Positions 1 to 6,851 are shown, counted from the first letter of the stretch. The stretch is DNA of 8,923 bases from Syntrophomonadaceae bacterium (GCA_003551865.1 PUNU01000177.1:1-8923), one strand, 5' to 3'. The notes: generated by a model not told the origin, from the letters alone. Made by a program: numbers and translations.

Positions 1-487
1 AATGCCGGTGAGCAAATGAAACCAGGCGTTTGACAACAATTCTGATTTCTTTACCGCCGGGAGACCTCCAGATCAACTCTCTAAGCAGATAGCCTTCCTT
101 AAAATCCAGCAGCCGCTTAAACTGCAACAACTTCCCTTTATTTAAGCTGAAGCGTTCTTCCCCCAGGTAGAGCTCAATTATCTTACTGTCAGTAACATTT
201 AAAATGGTTTGCGAATTGTATGCATATCCATAGCCCCTCTCGGCGTGGGGGATGGGAACTGATTCATAAAACCCGTTTATATAAATACCTTCAATTGAAT
301 GGGGAGCATCCCCCTCCAGGCCTTCTTCAAAGCTTCCACGGATGCCGAGATAGCCGTTGCCCAGGGTAAAAATGCTTTCACTTACAGGGTTATTTTTCAG
401 AGAAAAACTTTCTTCTCTAACCTGCCATTCATGAACTCTATGCCCGGACCGATAATTAAGATTTAGCTGCTTCACGATATCTATCAC
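1..487 (-). CDS. Glycoside hydrolase family 65 disaccharide phosphorylase, N-terminal part (cut by window edge)
   Basis: About 162 N-terminal residues are visible; the gene runs off the left edge. Seen: a GTG start at 487-485, with AAAGGAG (498-492) four bases upstream, opens a stop-free frame to the edge. Residues 37-55 read ESIFTLGNGYLGIRGSFEE and 67-75 read GIYINGFYE. These, with a later RLLDFKEGYLLRELIWRSPGG block (about 126-146), match the N-terminal beta-sandwich domain of family GH65. Known: GH65 enzymes are mostly cytoplasmic inverting phosphorylases that split maltose, trehalose, kojibiose or nigerose with inorganic phosphate into beta-glucose-1-phosphate plus a sugar. The catalytic (alpha/alpha)6 barrel is outside the window, so substrate cannot be read. 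Placement after otsAB makes trehalose phosphorylase an attractive guess; kojibiose or maltose phosphorylase remain possible. A second in-frame GTG (475-473) is a weaker start because it lies 16 bases from the Shine-Dalgarno. Confidence 0.85.
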   Translation of the reverse strand, partial: MIDIVKQLNLNYRSGHRVHEWQVREESFSLKNNPVSESIFTLGNGYLGIRGSFEEGLEGDAPHSIEGIYINGFYESVPIPHAERGYGYAYNSQTILNVTDSKIIELYLGEERFSLNKGKLLQFKRLLDFKEGYLLRELIWRSPGGKEIRIVVKRLVSFAHRH

Positions 488-522
488 CGAACTCCTTTAA
501 TATTTGATCTAACCGCCCATTA

Positions 523-551
523 ATTATATACCTCTATGCTCTGGCTGCCGA
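523..551 (-). promoter_or_regulatory. Candidate promoter 2 for the GH65 gene
   Basis: A perfect TATAAT (528-523) has a 4-of-6 -35 element, TCGGCA (551-546), 17 bases upstream. The predicted transcript would start near 516 and give a leader of about 29 bases holding the AAAGGAG ribosome binding site. This is an alternative to the upstream candidate at 566-595, and both may be used. Sequence match only. Confidence 0.35.
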
Positions 552-565
552 TAAAACTCTTCTTT

Positions 566-595
566 ATTTTACAGAACATGCCTTACATTATTCAA
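566..595 (-). promoter_or_regulatory. Candidate promoter 1 for the GH65 gene
   Basis: Reading leftward on the minus strand, TTGAAT (595-590) is followed after 18 bases by TAAAAT (571-566). This matches the vegetative consensus at 4 of 6 and 5 of 6 positions. It lies about 80 bases before the GTG start of the GH65 gene. It is a pattern match only, and the AT-rich gap makes chance hits easy. Confidence 0.35.
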
Positions 596-689
596 CCAAG
601 AATTTTCAGAGAGCGAAGCTTTTGGGGCCAATCTTGTTTCCCGCAAAAATAAAACGATAGACACATTATGCAAACCGGCGCTCACGGGT

Positions 690-747
690 GTAGCAGGGGG
701 ACGGGGTACCTGCTACACATGTAGCAGGTACCCCGTCCCCCTGCTAC
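690..747. repeat. Perfect 27-bp inverted repeat with nested hairpins (REP/MITE-like)
   Basis: Bases 690-716 and 721-747 are exact reverse complements of each other, separated by ACAT (717-720). Each arm also begins with GTAGCAGG and ends with CCTGCTAC (690-697 with 709-716; 721-728 with 740-747). The element can therefore fold as one 27-bp hairpin or as two hairpins with 8-bp stems and 11-base loops, one G-rich and one C-rich. It lies between otsAB and the GH65 gene. No T-run follows on either strand, so it is not a standard intrinsic terminator. Inference: it resembles a pair of inverted REP units or a small MITE, since REP units often carry a GTAG foot. I see no transposase and no clear target-site duplication. 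Confidence 0.85.
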
Positions 748-751
748 GCGA

Positions 752-780
752 CACCCTGCTGTGTATTAGCAGGAAGGGTG
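752..780 (-). repeat. Imperfect hairpin just after the otsAB stop
   Basis: CACCCTGCT (752-760) can pair with AGCAG (768-772) plus GGTG (777-780), giving nine pairs, a four-base bulge and a seven-base loop. It begins five bases after the otsAB stop codon in the direction of transcription. It reuses the AGCAGG/CCTGCT core of the adjacent palindrome, in the opposite orientation. It could protect the 3' end of the otsAB transcript or be a decayed third unit of the same repeat. No T-run follows. Confidence 0.45.
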
Positions 781-785
781 CCGGC

Positions 786-3008
786 TTATGCCTCAGCTAA
801 AGTTCGCAGTAAACTTTTTACCTCATCGGGGGTTTCCAAAAAATATTGCGCCCTGGTAACCGGGGCGAAACCTACCCTAATGCTCCAGGCTTCTTCCGGA
901 AGCACGGAAAAAATATCTTCGTCAGTCCAGTCATCACCCATACCTAAAATAAAATCCAGAGAATTTTCCTCTTCCAGCCAGTGTAAAGCAGCCCTGCCTT
1001 TATTAATTGCCGCCGGTTTGATTTCAATCACTTTTTGGCCCATTAAAACCTGGAGATCAGTGCCGGAAAGTAAGGAACGGAGAGTGTCCACCAGTTCCTT
1101 CGCCCGCAAGCTGCCGAGTTCGGGAACAGTTTTCCGGTAATGCCAGGAAAGAGCATAAGATTTTTCTTCAATAAAGGAACCCGGGGTTCTGTCCGTAAAC
1201 ATTTCCAGCTTGGGGTAAACTATTTTTTTCCAGTCATCAAAGATATCTTTTTCCAGCAAGCGCCACTCCCGCCGGTCTGCTTCATATATCCAGGTTCCAT
1301 GTTCGGCAGCCATATCCAAACCGATCTCTAAAAACCAGCCGGAAAGATAGTCCCGATCTCTGCCGCTGATCACCACCACCCGATTTTTGGAGTCAGCCTT
1401 GAGTTGCGACAGAAGCCTTAAAAGTTCGGTATCCGGACGAACCTGTTCAGGTCTCTTTTGCAAAGAAACAAGGGTCCCGTCATAATCCAACAGTAAAAGC
1501 CTTCTTTCAGTTTGCCTGTAATGAGCGAGCATTTCAGTTCTCGCTTCATCCCCTATGAACCGCTGACGATGATCGGCTCGCGCTTTTTCGGTTTGATTTA
1601 AATGCCTTATAAAATCTTTCGCCCAGCGAAAAACGTTATACTTTTTGATTCGTTCAAACATAAAACCGATCGCTTCATTCTTCTCATTTTCCGAGGTTAC
1701 AAGACCCCGGTTGACAGCATCGGCCATTGCTTCCCGGTTGTTGGGATTTACAATAACAGCCTCGCCAAGTTCGGCGGCAGCCCCGGCGGTTTCACTTAAA
1801 ACAAGGATGCCTTTGCCTGTCCTGCTCTGGCAGGCCAGGTATTCTTTGGCTACCAGATTCATGCCGTCACGTAAAGGCGTAACCAGGGCCAGATCGGCTT
1901 CACTGTACAGGGCAACCAATTTATTAAAAGCAAGAGAACGGTACATATAGAGAATGGGCAGCCAGCCCGGGATATCAAAACGGCCGTTAATTTTCCCCAC
2001 CAGTTTCTCGATCTCCTCTTTTAAATGCTGGTACTCCCGGACTTTTGTCCGTGAAGGCACACATAATATGACATATGTTATTCGTTCCTGCCATTCCGGA
2101 TATTTTTCCAAAAAGCGTTCGAAAGCTTGTAGACGTTCCAAAATTCCTTTGCTAATATCGAGCCTGTCAACAGATAAAATTATTTTTTCCGTATTCAGTT
2201 TCTGTAAAAGCAAAGTTCTTTCTCTTTTAACTTCCGGTGTTGAAACCGCTTCGGAAAATCTCTGCGCATCAATTCCCATCGGAAAAGTTTCGACGGCAAC
2301 CATTCTCCCACCGGCATTGATCTCTCCATAGAATTGTTCTTTGCCCAGAATGCGCAACACACTGCTGGAAAAGTGCCTGGTGTAATCATAGGTGTGAAAA
2401 CCAATCAAATCAGCCCCAAGCATCCCCTCCAGTATTTCTTTCCGCCACGGCAAATAGCGAAATACTTCCATGGAAGGAAACGGAATATGGAGGAAAAAAC
2501 CGATCGTTGCCGCCGGCATTTCCCGGCGCAGCATTGCCGGAAGAAGCAGCAAATGGTAGTCATGGATCCAGACCAGGTCATCCGGGCGAATGACCTCCAA
2601 AAGCTTACGGCAAAAAATTTGATTAACCTTTTGATAAGCCTCCCACTCCGATGTATCATAAGTGCAGTAAGGAGAAAAGTAATGAAAAAGAGGCCACAAA
2701 GTCCTGTTGCTAAATCCATAATAATATTTTTTCAAATCATGAGCAGACAAATAAACCGGTATACATTTGTATTCCTCTCGCAGCTTTGTTTCCGTCTCCG
2801 TTTTGGCCTTATCGGTAGCGGGATTTATCCCGGGCCAGCCAATCCATAAGCTTTCAACGCTGTGATGAAAAGATGAAAGGCCGGTAGCCACCCCTCCGGC
2901 AGCGGGTGTAACCTGCAATTGGCCGGACCTTCGATCCACTTTTACCGGCAGACGATTGGAAACAATTATCACTCTCCTGTTTGTCAGCTCCACATTATGA
3001 ACGGACAA
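786..3008 (-). CDS. otsAB: Bifunctional trehalose-6-phosphate synthase / trehalose-6-phosphate phosphatase (OtsA-OtsB fusion)
   Basis: A 740-residue cytoplasmic enzyme for two successive steps: UDP-glucose plus glucose-6-phosphate to trehalose-6-phosphate, then dephosphorylation to trehalose, a stress protectant and carbon store. Residues about 12-470 form a GT20 synthase domain. Visible are SNRLPV (17-22), GG (38-39), WIGWPG (55-60), NRTLWP (101-106), HDYHLL (149-154), VDRLDISKG (280-288) and LRDGMNLVAKEY (379-390). These supply the Arg, Trp, Asp, Lys and Glu positions known for substrate binding in OtsA. Residues about 500-740 form a HAD-type phosphatase: LDYDGT (507-512, nucleophile D508), SGRD (548-551), IKPAAINKG (663-671) and GDDWTDED (691-698). 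Both active sites look complete. The start is TTG, chosen because GGAGGTG (3022-3016) lies seven bases upstream; the product's first residues are MSVHNVEL. It has its own promoter upstream and is separated from phoU by a terminator. Confidence 0.96.
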   Translation of the reverse strand: MSVHNVELTNRRVIIVSNRLPVKVDRRSGQLQVTPAAGGVATGLSSFHHSVESLWIGWPGINPATDKAKTETETKLREEYKCIPVYLSAHDLKKYYYGFSNRTLWPLFHYFSPYCTYDTSEWEAYQKVNQIFCRKLLEVIRPDDLVWIHDYHLLLLPAMLRREMPAATIGFFLHIPFPSMEVFRYLPWRKEILEGMLGADLIGFHTYDYTRHFSSSVLRILGKEQFYGEINAGGRMVAVETFPMGIDAQRFSEAVSTPEVKRERTLLLQKLNTEKIILSVDRLDISKGILERLQAFERFLEKYPEWQERITYVILCVPSRTKVREYQHLKEEIEKLVGKINGRFDIPGWLPILYMYRSLAFNKLVALYSEADLALVTPLRDGMNLVAKEYLACQSRTGKGILVLSETAGAAAELGEAVIVNPNNREAMADAVNRGLVTSENEKNEAIGFMFERIKKYNVFRWAKDFIRHLNQTEKARADHRQRFIGDEARTEMLAHYRQTERRLLLLDYDGTLVSLQKRPEQVRPDTELLRLLSQLKADSKNRVVVISGRDRDYLSGWFLEIGLDMAAEHGTWIYEADRREWRLLEKDIFDDWKKIVYPKLEMFTDRTPGSFIEEKSYALSWHYRKTVPELGSLRAKELVDTLRSLLSGTDLQVLMGQKVIEIKPAAINKGRAALHWLEEENSLDFILGMGDDWTDEDIFSVLPEEAWSIRVGFAPVTRAQYFLETPDEVKSLLRTLAEA

Positions 3009-3061
3009 TTTATTGCACCTCCCTTTTCCCGCTTTATTGACGCAATGATTCCCCCTATTTC

Positions 3062-3089
3062 ATGATACCAGGACAAAAATTTCTGTCAA
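3062..3089 (-). promoter_or_regulatory. Strong sigma-A-type promoter of otsAB
   Basis: On the minus strand a perfect -35 TTGACA (3089-3084) is followed after 16 bases by TATCAT (3067-3062, 5 of 6 to consensus). The -10 is preceded by TGG, making an extended -10. The predicted start near 3055 leaves a leader of about 47 bases before the TTG start, with the GGAGGTG ribosome binding site inside it. It lies just downstream of the phoU terminator, so otsAB is probably transcribed independently of pst. I found no 11-base-phased TTTAAC repeats here, so no sign of PhoP control. Confidence 0.75.
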
Positions 3090-3178
3090 AACAATAACCG
3101 CCTTTTTTGGGTTGCAGAAGTTTTTTGCCTTCAATTTAACGGGCAACTTTAATAACGGCTGAAATAAGTTTGGAAGCC

Positions 3179-3213
3179 AAAAAAGCGACGCAGCATAATA
3201 ATTTGCGTCGCTT
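3179..3213 (-). terminator. Intrinsic terminator of the pst-phoU operon
   Basis: AAGCGACGCA (3183-3192) and TGCGTCGCTT (3204-3213) form a perfect 10-bp stem with an 11-base loop. On the minus strand the stem is followed by a run of six T (3184-3179, partly shared with the stem base). It lies 81 bases after the phoU stop and 90 bases before the otsAB -35. The opposite strand has only a weak T-rich tail, so it should act mainly on leftward transcription. Confidence 0.88.
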
Positions 3214-3294
3214 AATTTAGAGCAGCCAAGAACGTTTAAAACCGGTAAAACATGCGGCCGCATGGACTTATTAAAATATTCTTCCGGTGCCGGT

Positions 3295-3972
3295 TCAATC
3301 ATTCAGGCTTCTTTTTTCCCCGGTTGATAAAAAGATTACCTCTTCAGCAATATTTGTGGCATGATCGGAAATGCGCTCCAACCAGCGGCCAACAAACAAA
3401 AGATGGGTGGCCTGGGTTATCGTTTTGGGATTTTCCATCATTATAGTCAACAGTTCCCGGAAAATCTGGCCAAACAGCTTGTCAACCTCGTCGTCATCCG
3501 CCCCCACGGCAGCTGCAAGCTCAACGTCTTCGCGGACGTAGGCATCCAGGGACTGTTTAACCATTTTCTGAGTTAAATATGCCATCCGGGGTATGTCGAC
3601 CAGCGGCTTGATCAGCGGCTGGTCGGCAATGCGTAGGGTTATTTTAGCTATACTGGTAGCATAATCGGCCATTCGCTCCAGATCATTGATCATTTTAAAA
3701 AGGGTGGCTACCCGGCGGAGATCTTTGGCCATGGGCTGCTGGGTAGCAATTACTTCCAGGCACTTTTCTTCAATTTCCTGCTCAAGGTCGTCGATCCTGT
3801 CATCTCCATCAATTATCGCCCGGGCCAGGTCCATGTCCTGCTTCTTCAATGCTTCAATGGAGCAGCCGATAGCTTCTTCCACCAGGCCGCCCATATGTTG
3901 CAAACGATCCTGGAGCCGGCTCATCTTCTCGTTAAATACTACCTTCCGATCACTTGTTTCAGAACTGCGCAT
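3295..3972 (-). CDS. phoU: Phosphate-specific transport system accessory protein PhoU
   Basis: A 225-residue soluble all-helical protein, the usual length. PhoU couples the Pst transporter to the PhoR-type kinase: with ample phosphate it keeps the kinase quiet and limits Pst uptake. The protein is a tandem duplication of a three-helix bundle, each half bearing a metal-binding E/DxxxD motif. Visible are NDLERMADYATSIAK (96-110) in the first half and RWLERISDHATNIAEEV (196-212) in the second. The LFKMINDLERMADYA stretch is strongly family-typical. The ATG start at 3972-3970 is supported by GGAGGAG (3987-3981), eight bases upstream. It begins 30 bases after the pstB stop and is the last gene before the terminator at 3179-3213, so it is co-transcribed with pst. 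Only one phoU copy is seen here. Confidence 0.96.
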   Translation of the reverse strand: MRSSETSDRKVVFNEKMSRLQDRLQHMGGLVEEAIGCSIEALKKQDMDLARAIIDGDDRIDDLEQEIEEKCLEVIATQQPMAKDLRRVATLFKMINDLERMADYATSIAKITLRIADQPLIKPLVDIPRMAYLTQKMVKQSLDAYVREDVELAAAVGADDDEVDKLFGQIFRELLTIMMENPKTITQATHLLFVGRWLERISDHATNIAEEVIFLSTGEKRSLND

Positions 3973-4002
3973 TATGATCTCTCCTCCAGAAAGTATCGGA
4001 CT

Positions 4003-4863
4003 TTATCCGAAGCGCCCGGTAATGTAGTCTTCGGTGCGCCTGTCCTTCGGATTGGTAAAAATACTTGAGGTCTCACCCCATTCAATCATTTCTCCCTGTA
4101 AGAAAAAGCCGGTATAATCCGAGATCCTGGCGGCCTGCTGCATGTTGTGAGTTACTATGATAATCGTGTAGTCTGCGCAGAGGTTCCTCACCAAATCTTC
4201 TATGCGCTGGGTGGCAAGCGGGTCAATGGCTGATGTCGGTTCATCCATCAATAGAATTTTGGGCTGGACGGCCAGCACCCGGGCAATACACAACCGCTGC
4301 TGCTGCCCCCCGGACAAAGAAAGGGCAGGCTCATGCAGGCGATCCTTGACCTCTTCCCAAAGCGCCCCGCCGCGCAAACTTGCTTCCACTATCTCATTTA
4401 GACGGGCCTTGTTCTTAAGGCCGTGTATGCGGGGTCCATAAGCAACGTTGTCATAAATACTCTTCGGAAAAGGGTTGGGCTGTTGGAAAACCATTCCCAC
4501 TTTTTTTCTGAGATCGACCACGTCCGCTGTTGGGTCATAAATATCTTCCCCGTGCACAAAAACCCTGCCTTCGAGCCTGGTACCCGGGATCAAATCATTC
4601 ATCCGGTTCAGGACTCTTAGAAAAGTCGTTTTTCCGCAGCCCGAGGGTCCGATCAAGGCGGTAACCCCTTTTTCTTTGACCCCGACATTGACATCAAACA
4701 AAGCCTGCTTGGCTCCGTAATAAAAGTTAAGATTTTCGACTTTGACTTCACAGTAATCTTCGCTGGAGCAAGGTCCCGGTAATCTTCCTTCGATTAAAAC
4801 GGAAGAAACCGGGCCGGTTCTTTCTTTATCCTCCAAGACTTCTTTATTGGCAACATTTTTCAT
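4003..4863 (-). CDS. pstB: Phosphate ABC transporter ATP-binding protein PstB
   Basis: The ATPase that powers phosphate import through PstC-PstA, working as a dimer on the cytoplasmic face of the membrane. From the ATG at 4863 it has 286 residues. Motifs: Walker [10 protein letters not shown] (72-80), Q-loop VFQQPNPFP (125-133), ABC signature LSGGQQQR (183-190), Walker B with D-loop [12 protein letters not shown] (203-214, catalytic Glu about 208), and switch His in THN (238-240). [20 protein letters not shown] is typical of PstB. Start choice is uncertain. An in-frame TTG at 4878 would add five residues but has no Shine-Dalgarno, and a stop (TAA, 4884-4882) lies just above it. The ATG has only GGGAG two bases away, but it overlaps the stop of a tiny upstream ORF as ATGA, suggesting coupled translation. 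About 30 residues precede the normal first beta strand ([12 protein letters not shown], from about 39), a longer N-terminus than usual. Confidence 0.95.
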   Translation of the reverse strand: MKNVANKEVLEDKERTGPVSSVLIEGRLPGPCSSEDYCEVKVENLNFYYGAKQALFDVNVGVKEKGVTALIGPSGCGKTTFLRVLNRMNDLIPGTRLEGRVFVHGEDIYDPTADVVDLRKKVGMVFQQPNPFPKSIYDNVAYGPRIHGLKNKARLNEIVEASLRGGALWEEVKDRLHEPALSLSGGQQQRLCIARVLAVQPKILLMDEPTSAIDPLATQRIEDLVRNLCADYTIIIVTHNMQQAARISDYTGFFLQGEMIEWGETSSIFTNPKDRRTEDYITGRFG

Positions 4864-4904
4864 AGCTCCCGGTTCCAAGCTTTACAGCTAAAAGAACCTT
4901 TCAC
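4860..4904 (-). CDS. Possible 14-codon leader ORF overlapping the pstB start
   Basis: GTG (4904-4902) opens a 14-residue frame, [14 protein letters not shown], ending in TGA (4862-4860). The stop shares bases with the pstB ATG (ATGA). Upstream are AAGGA (4917-4913, eight bases away) and AAAGGAG (4913-4907, two bases away), the best Shine-Dalgarno match in the pstA-pstB gap; pstB itself has no well-placed site. Inference: ribosomes loaded here could pass to pstB by termination-reinitiation. The peptide resembles nothing I recognise, and the frame is short enough to arise by chance. Confidence 0.3.
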   Translation of the reverse strand: MKGSFSCKAWNREL

Positions 4905-4960
4905 TGCTCCTTTCCTTGTGGATTCCTTAGATTACAGGCCATACTGATCGCCTGCTCCAT
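4901..4960 (-). CDS. Possible 19-codon mini-ORF upstream of the pstB leader
   Basis: ATG (4960-4958) opens a 19-residue frame, [19 protein letters not shown], ending in TGA (4903-4901). The stop overlaps the GTG of the next mini-ORF as GTGA, making a chain of two stop/start overlaps into pstB. No Shine-Dalgarno precedes it; the upstream bases are AT-rich (AAAATATAAAAT). A real role is therefore less likely than for the second mini-ORF. No homology is recognised. Confidence 0.15.
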   Translation of the reverse strand: MEQAISMACNLRNPQGKEQ

Positions 4961-5013
4961 ATTTTATATTTTGCGCTTAAAGCAGCATTATCTGGATGGC
5001 ATCACCCGTTACC

Positions 5014-5934
5014 TTAAAGTCCCCTGTTCATCCTGCCCCGGTACCGCTTCCTGAGAAGCACCGCCGCCAGGTTGAGCAGGCAGACCAAAACCAAAAGGAC
5101 CAGGGCCGTGCCGTAAGCGATCGGGCGCACCTGTGAAATGGCATGGTGCTGGGTGGCCATGATAAAAAGGTGATAGGGCAGAGCCATGAACTGGCTCCTG
5201 ATTGAATCAGGGAGCTGCGGCAGGAAAAATGCCGCCCCCGTCGCCAGGATCGGGGCCGTCTCGCCTGCAGCCCTGGCCAGCCCCAGGATCGTTCCGGTCA
5301 GGATGCCCGGGATGGCCCGCGGCAGGACCACAGTCCGGACTACCTGCCAGCGTGTTGCCCCCAGGGCAAAAGAACCTTCCCGGTAAGCCCGGGGCACGGT
5401 CCGCAGCGCTTCTTCAGAGGCCGTGACTGTGACCGGCAAAGTGAGCAATCCCAGGGTGAACCCGGCAGCGATCAAAGACGGCCCGAAACCAAAAAGTTTT
5501 ACAAATACAGCCATCCCAAAGAGGCCGAAAACTATGGAGGGCACGCCGGCCAGGTTACGCAGCGCCATCCGGACCAGGCGGGTGAAACGTCCCTGGAGAG
5601 CATACTCATTTAAATAGATCGCGGCGGCAACCCCGAGAGGAACGGCAAAAGCAACCGTGATCAAGGTCACATAAAAAGTGCCGACAATGGCCGGGAATAT
5701 TCCCCCTTCAGTCATTCCCACCCGCGGGGGTTGGGTTAAAAATTCCCAGTTTATAACCCCTATGCCCTTGGAAACAATGTCGTATACAATGATGCCGAGG
5801 ATAAACAGGACCAGGACCAGGGTTAAACGCAGGGCCCAGTAACCAATCATTTCCGCACTCCGCCATTCACCCCTGCCTGTATTGACCCTCCCGGCCCGGG
5901 CCACACTGGTTTTACCAACCGCTTCCGCTTTCAT
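5014..5934 (-). CDS. pstA: Phosphate ABC transporter permease PstA
   Basis: One of the two inner-membrane subunits forming the phosphate channel of PstSCAB. It has 306 residues, slightly long because of a basic cytoplasmic N-terminus (1-28). About six hydrophobic segments are visible, near 32-53, 83-109, 127-147, 152-171, 207-233 and 274-295. GTFYVTLITVAFAVPLGVAAAIYLNEYA (85-112) and the permease EAA loop (EEALRTVPRAYREGSFALGATRWQ, 174-197, then LPRAIPGI), which docks onto PstB, are characteristic; RAAGETAPIL (221-230) is typical of PstA. The ATG overlaps the pstC stop as ATGA, and GGAGG sits seven bases upstream within the end of pstC, indicating coupled, equimolar production of the two permeases. 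A 135-base gap separates it from pstB. Confidence 0.96.
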   Translation of the reverse strand: MKAEAVGKTSVARAGRVNTGRGEWRSAEMIGYWALRLTLVLVLFILGIIVYDIVSKGIGVINWEFLTQPPRVGMTEGGIFPAIVGTFYVTLITVAFAVPLGVAAAIYLNEYALQGRFTRLVRMALRNLAGVPSIVFGLFGMAVFVKLFGFGPSLIAAGFTLGLLTLPVTVTASEEALRTVPRAYREGSFALGATRWQVVRTVVLPRAIPGILTGTILGLARAAGETAPILATGAAFFLPQLPDSIRSQFMALPYHLFIMATQHHAISQVRPIAYGTALVLLVLVCLLNLAAVLLRKRYRGRMNRGL

Positions 5935-6845
5935 TTGCTCACCTCCGGCTTACGGTGAATCAAAATATCAGCCAGTAAATTGATCGTAAAAGTAATCATG
6001 AACAACACCATCCCCACGACAAACAGGGCATGAAAATGAGCAGTATTAAAAGCCACATCGCCGATGTCAATGGCAATATTGGCACTTAGGGTCCGGACTG
6101 AGTCCAAAAAAGAAGTGGGCCTGGCAATCATGTTTCCCGTCACCATCAACACGGTCATCGTTTCGCCGATGGCCCGCCCCATGCCCAGCATTGCGGATGC
6201 GGTAATGCCGGAAAAGGCGGCCGGGATCGATATTTTCCATATGGTCTGCCACCTTGTTCCACCCAGGGCCAAAGAAGCATGGCGGTACTCTTCCGGGACG
6301 GCGGTGATGGCATCCTCGGCCAGAGTAATTATGGTCGGCAGGGCCATGATCCCCACCAGCAGGGCACCGTTTAAAGCATTCAAACCGCTGTTAAGATTAA
6401 AGGTCCTCGCTATGATTGGAGCAAGAACCACCAGCCCGAAAAACCCGAGCACTACCGAAGGAATACCTGCTAAAACTTCCACCACCGGTTTAAACAGTTC
6501 CCTCTCCCAGGGCGAAGCAATTTCAGCCAGGTAGGCTGCGGCCGCCACACCGATCGGCACGGCAAAAAGCAGGGCGCCCACGGTTACCATAAAAGTGCCG
6601 TAGATCAGGTTAATAAGGCTGTAAGTCGGTTCCCCGTAAGCGGCCGGGTTCCACCTGCCGGGAGAAAAAAATGGCCCGATGCCCAGTTCTGCCAGGGCCG
6701 GCAGGCTGTTGGCCAGCAAAATGTAAAAAACGCCGGCCAAAAATAGGATAACGGCCAGTCCGCTCAGGATAAAAACAATCTTCATTGTTTTTTCGGTAAA
6801 AGAAAGCAATTTGATCCCCTTCTCTTGATCAAACATTGATCTCAT
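5931..6845 (-). CDS. pstC: Phosphate ABC transporter permease PstC
   Basis: The partner permease of PstA in the membrane channel for phosphate. It has 304 residues with about six membrane segments, near 21-45, 78-106, 121-146, 158-175, 208-238 and 270-295. Family marks are YGTFMVTVGALLFAVPIGVAAAAYLAE (82-108), VVEVLAGIPSVVLGFFGLVVLAP (121-143), the EAA loop (EDAITAVPEEYRHASLALGGTRWQ, 177-200) and GMGRAIGETMTVLMVTGN (221-238), the last typical of PstC. The long periplasm-side loop between the first two segments (about 46-77) is also usual for PstC. The ATG at 6845 has only a weak Shine-Dalgarno, CAGGG (6857-6853), inside the 3' arm of a strong hairpin. An in-frame ATG at 6836 is an alternative start. 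The gene begins 58 bases after pstS and overlaps pstA by four bases. Confidence 0.96.
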   Translation of the reverse strand: MRSMFDQEKGIKLLSFTEKTMKIVFILSGLAVILFLAGVFYILLANSLPALAELGIGPFFSPGRWNPAAYGEPTYSLINLIYGTFMVTVGALLFAVPIGVAAAAYLAEIASPWERELFKPVVEVLAGIPSVVLGFFGLVVLAPIIARTFNLNSGLNALNGALLVGIMALPTIITLAEDAITAVPEEYRHASLALGGTRWQTIWKISIPAAFSGITASAMLGMGRAIGETMTVLMVTGNMIARPTSFLDSVRTLSANIAIDIGDVAFNTAHFHALFVVGMVLFMITFTINLLADILIHRKPEVSK

Positions 6846-6851
6846 TCAACT

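Noticed and set aside
690..747. The large palindrome as the rho-independent terminator of otsAB
   Set aside because: No T-run follows the stem on the minus strand; the nearest T-rich stretch is more than 40 bases further on.
778..2849. Several plus-strand ORFs of 63-171 codons opposite otsAB
   Set aside because: They lie antisense to a strongly conserved enzyme, show no family features, and are explained by codon use on the real strand.
3062..3178. A PhoP-box array upstream of otsAB
   Set aside because: TTTAAC-like hexamers here are on the other strand or 13 bases apart; there is no 11-base register.
3060..3302. An 80-codon minus-strand ORF between phoU and otsAB, starting over the phoU stop
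   Set aside because: It runs through the terminator and ends after the -35 and -10 elements of otsAB. It has no separate ribosome binding site and shows no recognisable protein features.
4864..4878. TTG at 4878 as the pstB start
   Set aside because: It has no Shine-Dalgarno within range. The ATG at 4863 is a better codon and is linked to an upstream stop by ATGA. Not fully excluded.
6064..6534. A 156-codon plus-strand ORF inside pstC
   Set aside because: It is antisense to conserved permease motifs and has no recognisable product; a mirror frame.
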